DNA of 64,000 nucleotides from Toxotes chatareus (lineage: Eukaryota; Chordata; Actinopteri; Toxotidae): assembly GCA_016801885.1 (NCBI GenBank), contig CM028884.1, positions 124,001 to 188,000 on the forward strand. The letters run 5' to 3'. Every line of letters starts with the position of its first letter. Position 1 is the stretch's first letter. Positions 1-11,719 of this stretch are shown in pieces. Under the pieces are notes generated by a model. It did no database searches. It was not told the DNA's origin and saw only the letters and a list, made by a program, of their open reading frames with translations. Made by a program: the position numbers and the translations under genes.

Positions 1-232
1 TCTGCTTTTCCTTTTTGATTTTACCCTAATCAGACAGTCTCAAACACATCAAACTGAGGTCTGATGCTGAAGGATGACACCACCAAAACTATCCAATCAG
101 TGAGCTACCTGTTAGTGTGTATGACTTCATCTTTACTCCATTGGTTCACTTATTAAAATTAAGTCTAAATATGAAATGAACCAGAACTAAAAGACCACTA
201 TAATTCATTTTTTGCCTTGGTCTGTATCAAAT
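1..232. other. AT-rich non-coding flank
   Basis: I see no open frame of note and no recognisable repeat here. Confidence 0.4.
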
Positions 233-233
233 G

Positions 234-456
234 AAAGGGGCCGCATGGCGGTGTGTTGGTTTTCTCTGGGTACTCTGGCTTCCTCCCAAATGTAGAGCAG
301 CTTAATTGGCTGCTAGGTCTAAGTGTGTGTGTGGTTGTTGGTCTTTGTGTGTCAGTCCTGTGATTGACTGGCGACCAGGGTGTACCCCATCTCTCTCCCA
401 GTCAGCTGGGATAGGCTCCAGCTCCCCTGCGACAGAAAATGGATGGATGGATCACA
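234..456 (+). mobile_element. tRNA-headed SINE, internally deleted
   Basis: The start resembles the tRNA-like head of the SINE at 28775-29101 (read on its minus strand). The sequence then jumps to the shared body, recognisable by TCTCTGGGTACTCTGGCTTC and later GACTGGCGACCAGGGTGTAC. It ends in a short GGAT-type tail, as expected of a retroposed copy. The region between head and body is missing compared with the other copy. Orientation is opposite to that copy. Confidence 0.7.
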
Positions 457-1244
457 TAAACATAACTCCAGGTGTATAAATGCCTTAATTCTACTGGAGG
501 GATGAACAACATTTGACAACAGTTGCCCACATTTCATGTTTTGATGATGTGGTGGAGATCCTGTGGGTGTTCAGTTGGGTAGACAGGTGCCAAACCATAC
601 CTTATGTTGAACTGAGTGTGAACATCTTCTCTGTGATTTCAGTCATCTCCATATCATTACTTACAAAGCACAGACACAGAACTGAGAGATTGTTCAGTAT
701 AAATAAAAGATCTCCTCTTGCACTAACAGCCACCACCTCCTGCTGATACAGTATGAAACACAGGCAGATTTTCCCTCAAACCATCCTTTTTGGTCTTTAT
801 AGATTTGCCTCATGATACACTTCTCTCCAGAGAGCTGAGGGCACCTTTTAAAGGCACTTTGTGTCCTCTGAGATGTGGAGAGCCTCTGGATTTAGAATTG
901 AGTTAGCAGTTGAAGGGGGAGCAGGGACTGAAAGTATATGCAGAGTGCCCAAGGGAAGAAAGCAGGGTGATCAGGGAAATGGCTGCAAAGAGGGAAGGAA
1001 ACTTTTATTGCCTCAGTGATTTATGGATTATGGGTTTTTAATGCTTTGCTGTATACGCCTGTAGATTTTTCTGGGAGAAGGGAATTTGTATCCTATTTCA
1101 CGGCTGCAGGGCTGCAAAGAAAAATGACACCTCCATTTTGCTTCCTCTAACAAGGTCAACCACACTATCCCTTAGTCTCTTTTCAATGCACTGAGAGGAG
1201 TTCAGGAAATTAATTCAGTCTGGATGTATTTTAAATATAACATA
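457..1244. other. Intergenic, nothing recognised
   Basis: Ordinary non-coding sequence. The short open frames here have no motif I know. Confidence 0.35.
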
Positions 1245-1505
1245 CTTCAGATTCAGATTCAGAGAACACATTCATTTTACGTCCCAAGTACGTATAATGA
1301 ACAAGATTTTGTTGCACCGGCTCAGAAGATCACAGAAGTTAAAGGTAAAGAAAAACAAAATGAGGTACAATAAACTAGAATAGAAAAGTACTAAGAACTA
1401 AGAATAAAGAAGGAAAAACAAATTACCGTAAAATAAAGTACAAAGTGCACCTGTGCTCTTTTCCAACAAAAACTGTGCGCACCTGATAGTGGAGGTTGAG
1501 GATGT
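1245..1505 (-). mobile_element. 5'-truncated L2-like LINE 3' end
   Basis: On the minus strand this is a LINE 3' end with a GAATCT-type tandem tail at its left edge. It closely matches the 3' end of the adjacent larger LINE that starts at about 1508: the same TTATTGTCATTCC-like and TTTCGTTGCACCAG-like blocks, slightly diverged. No coding part remains. It sits directly beside the larger element in the same orientation, so two insertions of one family lie in tandem. Confidence 0.75.
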
Positions 1506-1795
1506 CAAAATACAGATTCAGATTCAGAGAACTTTATTGTCATTCCTTCTACGTCAGGTACATATTAGGAACGAGATTTCGTTGCACCAGCTCAGGAGAT
1601 CACAGTAGAGAAAAAAAGTTACAGAAAAATAAGTTACCATAAAAATAAGGATAAGAATAACATAAAAAAAAGACACAAAGTATTTACAAATAACAAAGTA
1701 AGTATTTTCAGCGAAATTGTGCATAGTGGAGGTTGAGGATGGTAAGAGTATACACATTTATATATACACAGATATATCTATATCTTTCCAAATAT

Positions 1796-1868
1796 ATACT
1801 TTAAAAAAAAAAAATAAAAAAAAAAATATATATATTTATTATATTTATATATACACACCGCTATTAAA

Positions 1869-1912
<44 letters not shown>

Positions 1913-1925
1913 TATACACACATAT
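1796..1925. repeat. TA-rich microsatellite in LINE 3' UTR
   Basis: A-rich stretch followed by a long TA dinucleotide run (about 1875-1905) with TACATA interruptions. It lies inside the 3' untranslated region of the minus-strand LINE. Confidence 0.85.
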
Positions 1926-2104
1926 ACATATTATAGTGATTATTATAGTAATTGCACGTGTCCATGGTGGGATAAATAAATATACATAGGAAAATATGGT
2001 CCCTGAGCAAACTATTGCACATGTAATGTGGCTACTGTACCAGAAGAAAAAGGAATTTCAATATGAAAAAGTGAAAAAGTGTGGGTCAGTGTCCTGTTGG
2101 AAGG

Positions 2105-5100
2105 CTACAGAGCATTCAGGAGTCTGATAGCCTGTGGTATGAAGGAGTTGTGGAACCTAGTAGTTCTGCTTCTGATGCTGCGGTACCTCTTTCCAGAGGC
2201 CAGAAGAGAAAACAGTCTGTGATGTGGGTGTGAGTTGTCTCTGATGATGTTGTGAGCCCGAGACAGGCAGCGTTTGTGTCCAGTGTCCTGGACCGCAGGC
2301 AGAGAGGTCCCGATGATTTTCTCCGCTGTCCTCACCACCCTCTGGAGGTTTTTCCAGTCTGCAGCTGTGCAGCTGCCGCACCACACAGAGATACAGTTTG
2401 TGAGTACACTGTCTATGGTGCTTCTGTAGAAGGTGGTGAGGGTGGGAGGGGGGAGGTGTGATCTCTTCATCCTGCGGAGGAAGTGTAAACGCTGCTGTGC
2501 TCGTTTCACCAGAGACGTGGTGTTGTCAGACCAGGTTAGTTTATTTGTTAGGTGTACACCCAAGAACTTGGTGCACCCCACCACCTCCACAGCTGTGTTG
2601 TCGATTTGCAGTGGGGAGTGGCAGGGCTGGTTCTTCCGGAAGTCCACAATCATCTCCTTCGTTTTATCAACGTTGAGGATTAGACTGTTACTTCTGCACC
2701 AGTCCACCAGCTGCTCCACCTCCTGTCTGTACGCTCTGTCATCATTGTTTCGGATGAGGCCCACTACCGTTGTGTCATCCGCATACTTGATGATGTGGTT
2801 GGTAGTGGATCTGGAGACGCAGTCGTGGGTCATCAGAGTGAAGACCAAAGGGCTCAGGACGCAGCCCTGAGGGGAGCCAGTGCTCAGCCTGATGACCGAG
2901 GAGGTGTTCTTCCCCACCCAGACAGACTGGGGTCGGTTGGTGAGGAAGTCGAGCAGCCAGTTGCACAGGGTGGTGTTGAATCCAAGTGTCATCAGTTTGC
3001 TCACCATGTTCTGGGGGATGATTGTGTTGAATGCTGAGCTGAAGTCCACAAACAGCATTCTCACATGGGTGTTTTTCTCCTCCAGATGTTGATAGCTCAG
3101 GTGGAGAACAGAGGAGATGGCGTCCTCTGTTGAGCGGTTAGAGCGGTAAGCAAACTGACAGGGGTCGAAATTGGGAGGGAGTTTGGTGACCATGTGCTGC
3201 CTGATGAGTCTCTCGAAGCACTTCATCATGATGGGGGTGAGTGCAACGGGGCGGTAGTCATTTAAACAGGAAACTGCAGGTTTTTTGGTACTGGCACAAT
3301 TGTGGCTGTCTTGAAGCATGATGGCACAGTTCCCTGGTTCAAAGAGCTGTTGAAGATGTCTGTCAGAACCGGGGCCAGCTGGTCTGCACACTCCTTGAGC
3401 AGCCGACCAGGTATATTGTCTGGTCCTGCTGCCTTCCAGGTGTTGATGTTCTTTAAGGACCTGCGGACTGCCACTGCTTCGAGCTTCAGTGCCTGTTCAT
3501 CTGGGTGGGGCTCTGCCTTCTGTGCTGGTGTCGTGTTCAGTGCCTCAAACCTGCTGAAGTGTTTGTTCAGTTCATTTAGGAAGTCAGTGTCATCCTTACA
3601 GGGCACCTGGGCTGCTCTGTAATTTGTGATGGCCCGGATACCCTTCCACATGTTCCTGGTGTTGGTGGAGTCGTGGAAACATTCCTGGATTTTCCGTCCG
3701 TGTGCGCGCTTTGCTGCCCTGATGGCTCGGTTGAGGTTGGCTCTGGCTGTTCTGAGAGCCGTCGAGTCTCCAGATTTAAAAGCATCGTTCGTGCTTTCAA
3801 CATAACACGCACCTCTGTGGTCATCCAGGGTTTGTGGTTGGCCCGGGTTGTGATGTTCCTGATGATACTGACGTCCTCCATGCACTTCTGTATGTATCCT
3901 GTTACAGTTGTTGCATACTCCTCCACATTGATGTGCTGGTCTATTGTTGCTGCTGCTCTGAACATGTCCCAGTCTGTGCTTTCAAAGCAGTCCTGTAGAG
4001 CTTCCATGGCTCCTTCTGGCCAGACCCTCACCTGCTTCACCGACGGTTTCTCTCTAATCAGCAGGGGCCTATATGCTGGAATAAGCCTGACGGAGAGGTG
4101 GTCGGAGGAGCAGAGGTGGGGGTGGGGTACTGCTCTGAATGCCTCTTTGATGTTACTGTAGGCAAGGTCCAGTGTATTTTTCCCTCTGGTTGCAAAATTC
4201 ACATATTGGTGGAAATTAGGGAGAACAATTTTCATGTTGGCCTGATTAAAGTCCCCAGCAACGATGAAAACTCCCTCAGGGTGTGTGTTTTGCAAGTTGC
4301 TGATGGAGTGATAGAGAATGTTTAGAGCCTCTCTGGTGTTAGCGCTGGGGGGGATATAAACAGCTGTGAGGTAGACATTGCTAAATTCCCGGGGAAGGTA
4401 AAACGGACGGCATTTCACAGTCAGAAACTCTACATCCTGAGAGCAGTGACTGGATATGGCAGTACCGTTGTTGCACCATCTGTTGTTGGTATAGATACAT
4501 ACACCACCACCGCGGGATTTGCCAGTCAGCTCACGGCTCCTGTACAGCCGGAAAACAGTTAGCCCCTCCATGCTAACGGCCGCGTCTGGAACGGATGGTT
4601 GTAACCACGTTTCCGTCAGAATAATGGCGCTACAGTCTCTCACCTCCCTTCTTGTTGTGAGGTCCAGTTGTAAGTAGTCCAGTTTTGTTTCGAGGGAGCG
4701 TACGTTGGCGAACAGGATGGACGGTAGCGGGGTCCTGCACGGGTTAGCCTTTAGCTTGGCTGTTAGCCCCCCTTGGCAGCCCCGCTTCTGTTTCCTATAG
4801 CGGCGCTTGTGTCTCCTCCAGCAGTGGCCGGTGTGTGTGGTTGGTCTCGCTGCTGCGTAGGCCGCTGGGGCGTCCCGCCGTAGCGGTCCGTGGTTGCGAC
4901 GTAGCAGTCCGTAGTTGCGAAGACGCTCCGTTGCTGCGGCATCTACACTACCATATTTACTGTACAGTTGTAATTCTAGTAACGACTTACGTTCATACGT
5001 TAGTCTGTTTGTCGCAGGCTGAAGGTTACGCTGAAAATACGTAGAAAGAGCAGAAAAAATAGGATCACTATCGCGAGCCGGTACAGCCGCTGCTGAGCAG

Positions 5101-5111
5101 AGTGCCGCCAT
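2105..5111 (-). pseudogene. LINE ORF2: endonuclease and reverse transcriptase, frameshifted
   Basis: Encodes the enzyme that nicks target DNA and copies LINE RNA into the nick. The start I prefer is the Met at 5111 (MAALCSAAAV). The endonuclease follows, with NVRSL, LTETWL, GGGVCIY, VAGDFN and SSDHL blocks. The linker and reverse transcriptase come next: RPVALTPI, FAYRSNRS, FVDFSSAFNTI, GSPQGCVLSP and the catalytic YADD, then a C-terminal GKRYRSIRSRT block. Two frame changes break it: one near 3780, where an AA run seems one base short, and one near 3280 at a T6 run. A corrected reading would be about 1,000 residues, usual for this type. Both breaks are single-base, so sequencing error is possible. 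Confidence 0.85.
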
Positions 5112-5125
5112 CTTGATCAACAACA

Positions 5126-6789
5126 AGTTAATAATACAAATATACAGTTGGCCATTAATATTGTACATGCCGGTGGTGCATGTTATATGTTATTGAAACT
5201 ACAAAAGTATAAAATACAGTACAATGTGGTATATGCTGTGACATAGAAGATGTCCACTGAGAGAAGTTGCTTCAACAGGAGCTGGCAGTGCCTCAAGGTC
5301 CAGCTCCAACTGGACTGCCAGTCTTTGTCCATGAAAGAGACAAAGAGTGCCGTCCACTCTTGAGTCAAGGAACACCACCACTGTGTTCACCTTGTCAGGA
5401 AAGATGAGCTAGGAGTGTTGTAGAGCTAAGCACTTCCAAAGCAACAGTTCCCCACTTAGCCAGTAAGTAAGGAGCTAATGTAGGCCACTATGGCTCTTTC
5501 AGTGGGGAAGCCTGGAGGTCTGAAGAGCAGAGAACACTGGATCAGGAAGGGTCTGGAGGCTCCCAGCTCTGCTGAATAACATTCAGGTGGCGATAGGCAG
5601 GATTAAGAGATGGAAACCATGGACGGAGTCATTGCAGTCTCCAGTTTCCGAGTCAGGTGAATGAAAGGTGGGAAAGTCAGGGTTAATGCAGGGCAGGGGG
5701 GAATGTCAGTTTCTGAAACACAGGAGAGTTAGTCACATTGCAAAGGCAGGAATATGAATAAATGACCTCTGACAATCATCTGGGGCCTCTTTTATCTGAA
5801 TTAAGAGCAGAAGTCATCTCCTTGCAAAATGAACTGGCATGCTGATTCAATAACAAATACACAAAATAAGGAAAAGTGATGCACTTAAAGTTTACAGACT
5901 GGGAGACTGGTTGCTAGCTGACAGGAGGCTAATCAGCTGAGAGACTGGCTGGGAGTCAGGGGTATCCACAAAGCTCTGGAGCACTGGAGGCCGTAGTCAG
6001 GCAACAACCTCTTTAACCATAGCTTTTTTGACACTTCCCTGCATGACCTGCAACCTGTTGGTATTCCCAGCAAATGTCTCTAAACCACTTATTATACAGG
6101 AACATGAGAGTGTATAACAGTTCATAAAGTTGATCTTTGAAAGAAGTGTCTGCTGAGTCAAGTGCAGGAAATAAAACAACCATAGACACAATAGATGGGC
6201 GAACGAAACAGAAATAAATAAATGAGCACAAGGGCAAAGCGGGGCATGACATGCTTAGTTTGGAACTTATGGTTCTATTTAGAGTAAAATAGACAACAAA
6301 GAAGTTTGCTTTAGGGCGTGACTACCTTGTGATTGCCAAGTCTTTCCACTATCCAGTACCATTATCAGGATAGAGCAATGTGTATCCACTGGCACTGTGT
6401 AAAGACTCTAAGAAGCTGAATTTTTCTGCCAGGTACATTTTGTTTTAAGACTGCTTTTTGCTATCCAAAATTAGCATTACAATTATTACACTAGCCCTTG
6501 TGTTGGGGGTCATGTAATGTCACCAAGAAGTGTTGTGTTTGTTGTGGTGGGCATTCCAGGCTATTGACAATTTATTTTCTTTTGTCATTTGGTGACAGGT
6601 GAGTTGACTGGAAACTGCGTGGGTGTTTGTGTATGTGCAGTGGGTGTCAGCAATTTAGCATGTTCTTTTGGGATGCAGTCTGTGAGTTTGTGTTGTGTTG
6701 TGTTGTGCCGCTGAGTCGGAGAGGGTGGTGTGAGCAAGAGAAGAAGAAGAGAAAGAGAACAGGGAAGACATGTGCGAGAGACTCCTTGA
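5126..6789. other. Intergenic, nothing recognised
   Basis: About 1.7 kb of non-coding DNA between the LINE and a Penelope-like fragment. The open frames at 5183-5390 and 5997-6252 show no domain and look like chance. TGTTG repeats at about 6690-6710 are minor. Confidence 0.35.
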
Positions 6790-7250
6790 GGAGTCAAAGA
6801 AGCCATCTATGTTAAAGTGGAGAAGCCATCACTAAACAGAGGAGGGGGTCTGCGACACCACCTATCCCCCATTTACAATGTAGCCCTTTCATATGCACCC
6901 AGGAAAGTAAACAACTTAACCTCAGACGACTCTCAACGATCGTCATCCACCAGGGACTCACCTGACCCTAACGACTGTCGTTCACACGAGATGCTAACAG
7001 GGGCACAGGGGCCTGACGACTGTCGTTCACTGGGGACCACAACAATGGTCAGGTGAAACCAGTACTTTCACAGGTACTTTGGTGGACCCACCCACAAGAG
7101 GTTAAATACCTGGTTCCTACTCCACTTTCTTGGTCAGACTAGTACGGACTAGAAAGACCATGGCATACGAACTGATGAAGCCCCTTGGATAAGAGGCGAA
7201 ACGTCTTCCCAGACAAATACAAGTCCAGTTGCCTTCGATTCAATTTGAGA
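6790..7250 (+). mobile_element. Penelope-like retroelement 3' end, truncated
   Basis: The frame opening at 6790 reads GVKEAIYVKVEKPSLNRGGG and continues LRHHLSPIYN. This matches, from memory, the end of the GIY-YIG nuclease domain of fish Penelope-like elements, where Glu-Lys-Pro-Ser-Leu-Asn is conserved. The frame then degrades. Downstream, the GGCGAAACGTCTTCC and AAGTCCAGTTGCC blocks around 7195-7225 also occur in 3' regions of these elements. The reverse transcriptase and most of the nuclease are missing. Confidence 0.6.
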
Positions 7251-7682
7251 GCGAGAGAACAATGACCTGGATGAATGAGAACATTCACAGACATACTGTT
7301 TGCTCTGATATGTATGCTTTCACTTGTTGCCCTATGCCCCGTGTTTACACTGGGCTTGAGGCTACAACACACGGACATGCTATAAATAAGAATGGCAGGG
7401 AGCATTATGTAAAATGAATGCACAATTGATGAAGGTGTACTGGAAGACAATGAAGCAGGAAAGAGCACAGGGACTGAGAATGGGAGGACCAACAGAGCTT
7501 GTCACGACAGATGAGCACAAAAGAACAATGTGTATTGAGCATGGAGCCTACAGCAGGATTTATACTTGTCCTGTGAAGTGATCTAACCAGAGATACATGT
7601 GCTGAGGACTTAGTGCATCTTTACTGATAACTGTATTTACTGCTGAACAGAAAATCATGGGGTGTACAGTACTGACTGAGTT
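7251..7682. other. Intergenic, nothing recognised
   Basis: Non-coding sequence between the Penelope-like piece and the Tc1 left end. Confidence 0.3.
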
Positions 7683-7837
7683 TACAGTCAGCAGATAGAA
7701 AAAAGTCTACACACCCCTGTTAGAATGCCAGGTTTTTGTGATGTAAAATAATAATGAGACCAAGATAAAGATGCACACCCTTAAACTAATACTTTGTTGA
7801 AGCACCTTTTCATTTTATTACAGCACTCAATCTTTTT
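7683..7837 (-). mobile_element. Tc1-type transposon, terminal part
   Basis: Begins with CAGT and contains AAAAAAGTCTACACACCCC, the terminal inverted repeat of a Tc1/mariner family I know from fish. It continues with family-typical ACTTTGTTGAAGCACC. It stops at a LINE 3' end at 7838 and resumes at about 8930 with transposase sequence. Compared with my memory of the family, it has an internal deletion near 7750, and some sequence at the break is missing. Confidence 0.7.
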
Positions 7838-8138
7838 GGATCAAGGATCAAGGAACTTTTATTGTCATACCAGTACATTTACATGTTATGGCACGAAATT
7901 AGTACTCAGGTCCCAGTTTAAGCCATCAAGAACAAGATGTGAACAAGAGTGAAATATAAACATAAGGGCAATAAATATAAACATTAGAGCAGATATATAA
8001 ACATTGTGAAATATAAACAATTAACAATTAAATAAAATAAAAATAAGATAAGGAAGCCGAGGTTAGCATGTGCATAAATACGCATGTGCAAGTAGGAGGT
8101 AGTGGTAGTGCAAAGAGGTAGTCCGTATATTGCACCTA
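7838..8138 (-). mobile_element. LINE 3' end, inserted in Tc1
   Basis: Minus-strand LINE 3' untranslated region with a GGATCAA-type tandem tail at 7838-7852 and the TTTATTGTCAT block seen at other LINE 3' ends here. The 5' side is truncated and joins head-to-head with a different LINE piece at about 8139. Confidence 0.7.
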
Positions 8139-8930
8139 TAGGAAGGCGGGACTTGGACGCCAGCCGCTCATCCAAGCCTACAGAGGACTCGTTGAAAGCA
8201 TCCTCACCAGTGCCATCACAGTATGGTACGGCAACACCACACTGGCTGAGAGGAAGTCGCTTCAACGAGTCATAAAAGCTGCAGAGAGGGTCACTGGATG
8301 CAGCCTTCCAACCATGGACTCAATCTACACCGAGCGCTGCAGACGCAAAGCACAGAGCATCCTGAAAGACAAACACCATCCAGCCCGTGCTTTGTTTCAA
8401 TGGGTGGACTCAGGCTACAACCTGAGGCATTGCAGGCCGGTGAGCATCAGTGCCCACAGAGCCCGCCTCCACAACAGCTTCTTCCCAGCCACTGTCAGAA
8501 CAGTGGCACAGGACATTAAGGAGGGAAGAAGCTACTACATATCATAACCCTGTCAATGTGCAAAAAACGTCAAAAACAATCTGTTATCACTATGTGCAAT
8601 ATGTCCTTATATTCACCATGTGAAACAATTCAAAAATATTCTAAAATATTTGCAATATCACCATGTGCAATATGCCTGTTAAGATCACCATGTGAAACAT
8701 CACATACAGGAAGTGACAGTGTGCCTATTTTAGGCACCTAATTTTCTTAAGAATCTTCCCAGTATTTTAAGTGCACTATCTTGCTCTTCTTTTGTATTAT
8801 TTATTTCTTGGTTATTTTATTTCTTATTTTATTGTAAGCTTGACTCTGGGGAGGGATGCACAAGAATTCCAATGCACATGTACTGCAGTGTATCTGTGCA
8901 AATGGCAAATAAAACTCTATTCTATTCTAT
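8139..8930 (+). mobile_element. LINE reverse transcriptase C-terminus and 3' UTR
   Basis: Opens mid-protein. It reads LIQAYRGLVESILTSAITVW, then ERKSLQRVIKAAERVTGC, then KDKHHPARALFQW, and stops at 8545. The 3' untranslated region follows and ends in a TCTAT-type tail at 8920-8930. The same protein end occurs on minus at 63736-63248, so two copies of this family are in the window. It is 5'-truncated and carries only the region after the reverse transcriptase palm. Confidence 0.85.
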
Positions 8931-9165
8931 AGACTGCGAGGGCATCTCCTGTGCACAGCCCTCGTCAGATCACCCCACAGATTTTCCGTTGGATTCAGGT
9001 CTGGGCTCTGGCTGGGCCATTCCAAAACTTTAATCTTCTTCTGGTGAAGCCATTCTTTTGTTGATTTGGATGTATGCTTTGGGTCATTGCCATGCTGAAA
9101 GAGGAAGTTCCTCTTCATCTTCAGCATTCTAACAGAAGCCTGAAGGTTTTGTGCCGACATTATGT
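8931..9165 (-). pseudogene. Tc1/mariner transposase C-terminal relic
   Basis: The minus frame reads FLFQHGNDPKHTSKSTKEWL and then EWPSQSPDLNPTENLWGDL. These are the blocks around the second and third acidic residues of the DDE catalytic core of Tc1-type transposases, which cut and rejoin transposon ends at TA sites. Only about the last third of the protein is present. The N-terminal DNA-binding helices and first catalytic Asp are absent. It pairs with the terminal piece at 7683-7837 across the LINE insertions. Confidence 0.9.
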
Positions 9166-9351
9166 GTGTGTCCTGCACTTCCTGGGAGTGGCTGTCCATT
9201 TTCCTCTTCCTGCCAGTTCACCTGTGCACCTGTTCCCAATCCACTCATCAACTCCACATGAAGCCGACCTGTACACATAGCCAGATTGTTCCGTACTCCT
9301 TTGTGGTATTATGTTTGACCAACTCTTAGTGAGAACATTTTCCTTGTGTTG

Positions 9352-9862
9352 TTCTTAGAACTTTATTGTCCACAATGATCCATTTCTTGCACGTTTAATG
9401 TTCCATTCTGCTACAGATAAATATTGGATTAATATTCTTTGCAGACTGTAATGTAAATAATTACCAGTCATGACAGCTTTTTGCCTCTGTGCTCTGTTTC
9501 CTATCATAACTGTAATCTGCTGAGCACACATTATCCAATAACTGTTCACTAACTGTAATGTAAATGCTGACCCACTAATATTGTCCATTGTCTGTATTAT
9601 GCTGCATGCCCTTCTCCCCCTCTCTTCCATTCCTAGCTGTCCTATCTTCCTCCTTTCACCCAGCCCGGCCATCGGCAGGAGGGTCCCCCATCTGAGCCAG
9701 GTTCTGCTCAAGGTTTCTTCCTGTTAAAGGGGAGTTTTTCCTTGCCACTGTCGCCTTAAGTGCTTGCTCTGGGGTCAGGCTCTGGGTCTCTGTAAAGCGC
9801 TTTGAGACAATTTTGATTGTGGAAGGCGCTATATAAATAAAATTGAATTGAATTGAACTAAC
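9352..9862 (+). mobile_element. LINE 3' end (GAATT-tailed family)
   Basis: A 3' untranslated region with TTTCTTCCTGTTAAAGGGGA, TTGCCACTGTCGCC and GCTATATAAATAAAATTGAA, ending in a tandem GAATT tail at 9840-9860. The same 3' end, diverged, follows the LINE coding fragment at 57000-57430, which assigns this piece to that family. No coding sequence is kept. Confidence 0.85.
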
Positions 9863-11400
9863 TCCTAACTCTTTGTCTAACTGTGTTAGGTTCATCTCTT
9901 GCTTATTTCCTGGTTCAACCCGCCCATCTCCTGTGTGTGTAGATTTAGATATGCAGATCTAGGTATGATACACATGCCTAACAGTTTTTGTACATCAAAG
10001 GGCTACTTTCTTTAATTGTTCTATGCTGTGCCCTCATGCTATTTTGTCAGAGCCAACATGCACGTGCCCAATTGAAATCGAAATACTTATTAGTTTGGAT
10101 ACCGGTGCAAAGTTTTGTGAAATTTGAGAATCCTAATGACCTCAAAAATGTGTTTGTAAAATGAAAATTGAGGCATGAAATTCAAAATGGAGCCCACTGG
10201 CTACAACCAAACCCAATACCAAAACCCAAAACCCTACAGAACTTTGTAGTATTTTCACCAATTCTGATGTGTGTGCTAATGTCAGAATGGTTGGTTAGCT
10301 TCTGAGTATCCTAAGCCCCTCAAAAATGCATTTCTGCATTTTTAATAATTATCTCTAAGACAGCAATAGGTTCCGTCATAATAATTACGATAATAATCGT
10401 AATAAAAAGGATAACAACATGGATAATAATCACTGTGATGATGAGAGCACATTGATGATGCAGGGAAATTTTCCAGCTTGCAGTTACAGCCTAAGAGTAG
10501 TCAGGAAAAACAACTTTAGCATATTTCATTATTTTGCAAATAAAATGCCTCTTAGTGGCTGATAGGTGCCACATTTTGCAGTGCCTCAAGGGAGCATGGG
10601 AAACTACTGAGCCAAGTTTTGAGTGGGAATGATTATTGGGAAGATAAGTAACACTTCCTGTTTTGACTGCAAGGGAAGTTGTTCCTTTATAACCTGTGTA
10701 TAACCTTTATAACCCTTTTGGATTGTCAGAATTGTTTTAATAACTTTTGATCACAAGATCACAAGTGTGTAAGTTTCATGTGGACTCATAGCCTAGGAGG
10801 AGTCCATGAGTAGGTTTTGCATATTTTGCAATTTTACTTGAGGGACATAAAAGGTAGACAGTGGTGAGGTAATTATAAAGTAATGACAACTCCATAACTA
10901 CTTAGTATGATGTTATTTGAGGGGAAACTGTAATGAATGATTAGTTATTATCGTGTGTTGCTCAGTGTTTGGATCAGAGTTTATCTAGAAAAACTTGGGG
11001 AATACTGGGGAGTAGCTTGATTTATGGATAATTATGAACTAATCATTACCTAATAATTCACTAATATGGTATCTGCCAGTCTGTTACTCATCACTACTCA
11101 TCACTGTATTCTGCATAGACCTTCTATATAGATTTGGTCTTGAGCACACAGTTCTGCTGCATTGAGTCCTTTCACTTCACAGTCATGCAAGTACAAGTGA
11201 AAATGGAGTTGACCAAGAATGGACGCAAGTTTGCAGTTTATTTAGTTTGAGTCAATCTCCCCCGCCAGAGAGCTTCTTTTTTTAGATGATGATTTTTTTT
11301 TTCTCAGCATCTTAAAACTGAATTTTTAAAGGGCAGGTTTTACTGGATATCAAACAGCCCTCCCCGGCAGCCTGTTACGATGGGGGTTATGGGTCTCTCC
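9863..11400. other. Non-coding, includes an old unclassified repeat
   Basis: At about 10120-10185 a stretch around GTAAAATGAAAATTGAGG resembles the reverse complement of 22010-22075, so both belong to an old interspersed repeat I cannot classify. The rest is AT-rich with no gene. Confidence 0.4.
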
Positions 11401-11416
11401 CCCCCACCCACCCCCA

Positions 11417-11537
<121 letters not shown>

Positions 11538-11656
11538 TGTAATATTTTGGGAGAATGTTTTGACATCAGCTCCAAATCTTGAAGGAACAGGAGGTTTCTC
11601 CAGTGTTGCCCAAGCTTTTAAAGTCACTCACCACAGTTAAATATGTGTCAGCAAAA

Positions 11657-11716
11657 ACTCTTACTCCAGGGGGGTGCAATGGAAGATGTTCCATTGCACC
11701 CCCCTGGAGTAAGAGT
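11657..11716. repeat. Perfect 27-bp-arm hairpin
   Basis: Arms at 11657-11683 and 11690-11716 are exact inverted copies, separated by a six-base loop. Each arm contains CCAGGGGGGTGCAATGGA or its complement. No coding sequence or flanking duplication is evident. Confidence 0.9.
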
Positions 11717-11719
11717 AAA

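Larger units (their letters stand above)
1508..5125 (-). mobile_element. L2-like LINE retrotransposon, near full length
   Basis: A non-LTR retrotransposon on the minus strand: short 5' leader at about 5112-5125, one long coding region with endonuclease then reverse transcriptase (5111-2105), a 3' untranslated region containing a TA microsatellite, and a tandem GAATCT-type tail at 1508-1530. The combination of apurinic endonuclease, a reverse transcriptase with FVDFSSAFNTI and YADD motifs, and a short-repeat tail instead of poly-A fits the CR1/L2 superfamily. I cannot settle L2 versus a neighbouring clade by eye. Confidence 0.85.

Noticed and set aside
1717..1989. Open frame rich in Ile and Tyr
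   Set aside because: Translation of the TA microsatellite in the LINE 3' untranslated region.
2252..4325. Plus-strand open frames across the first LINE
   Set aside because: They are antisense shadows of the minus-strand endonuclease and reverse transcriptase, whose motifs fix the true strand.
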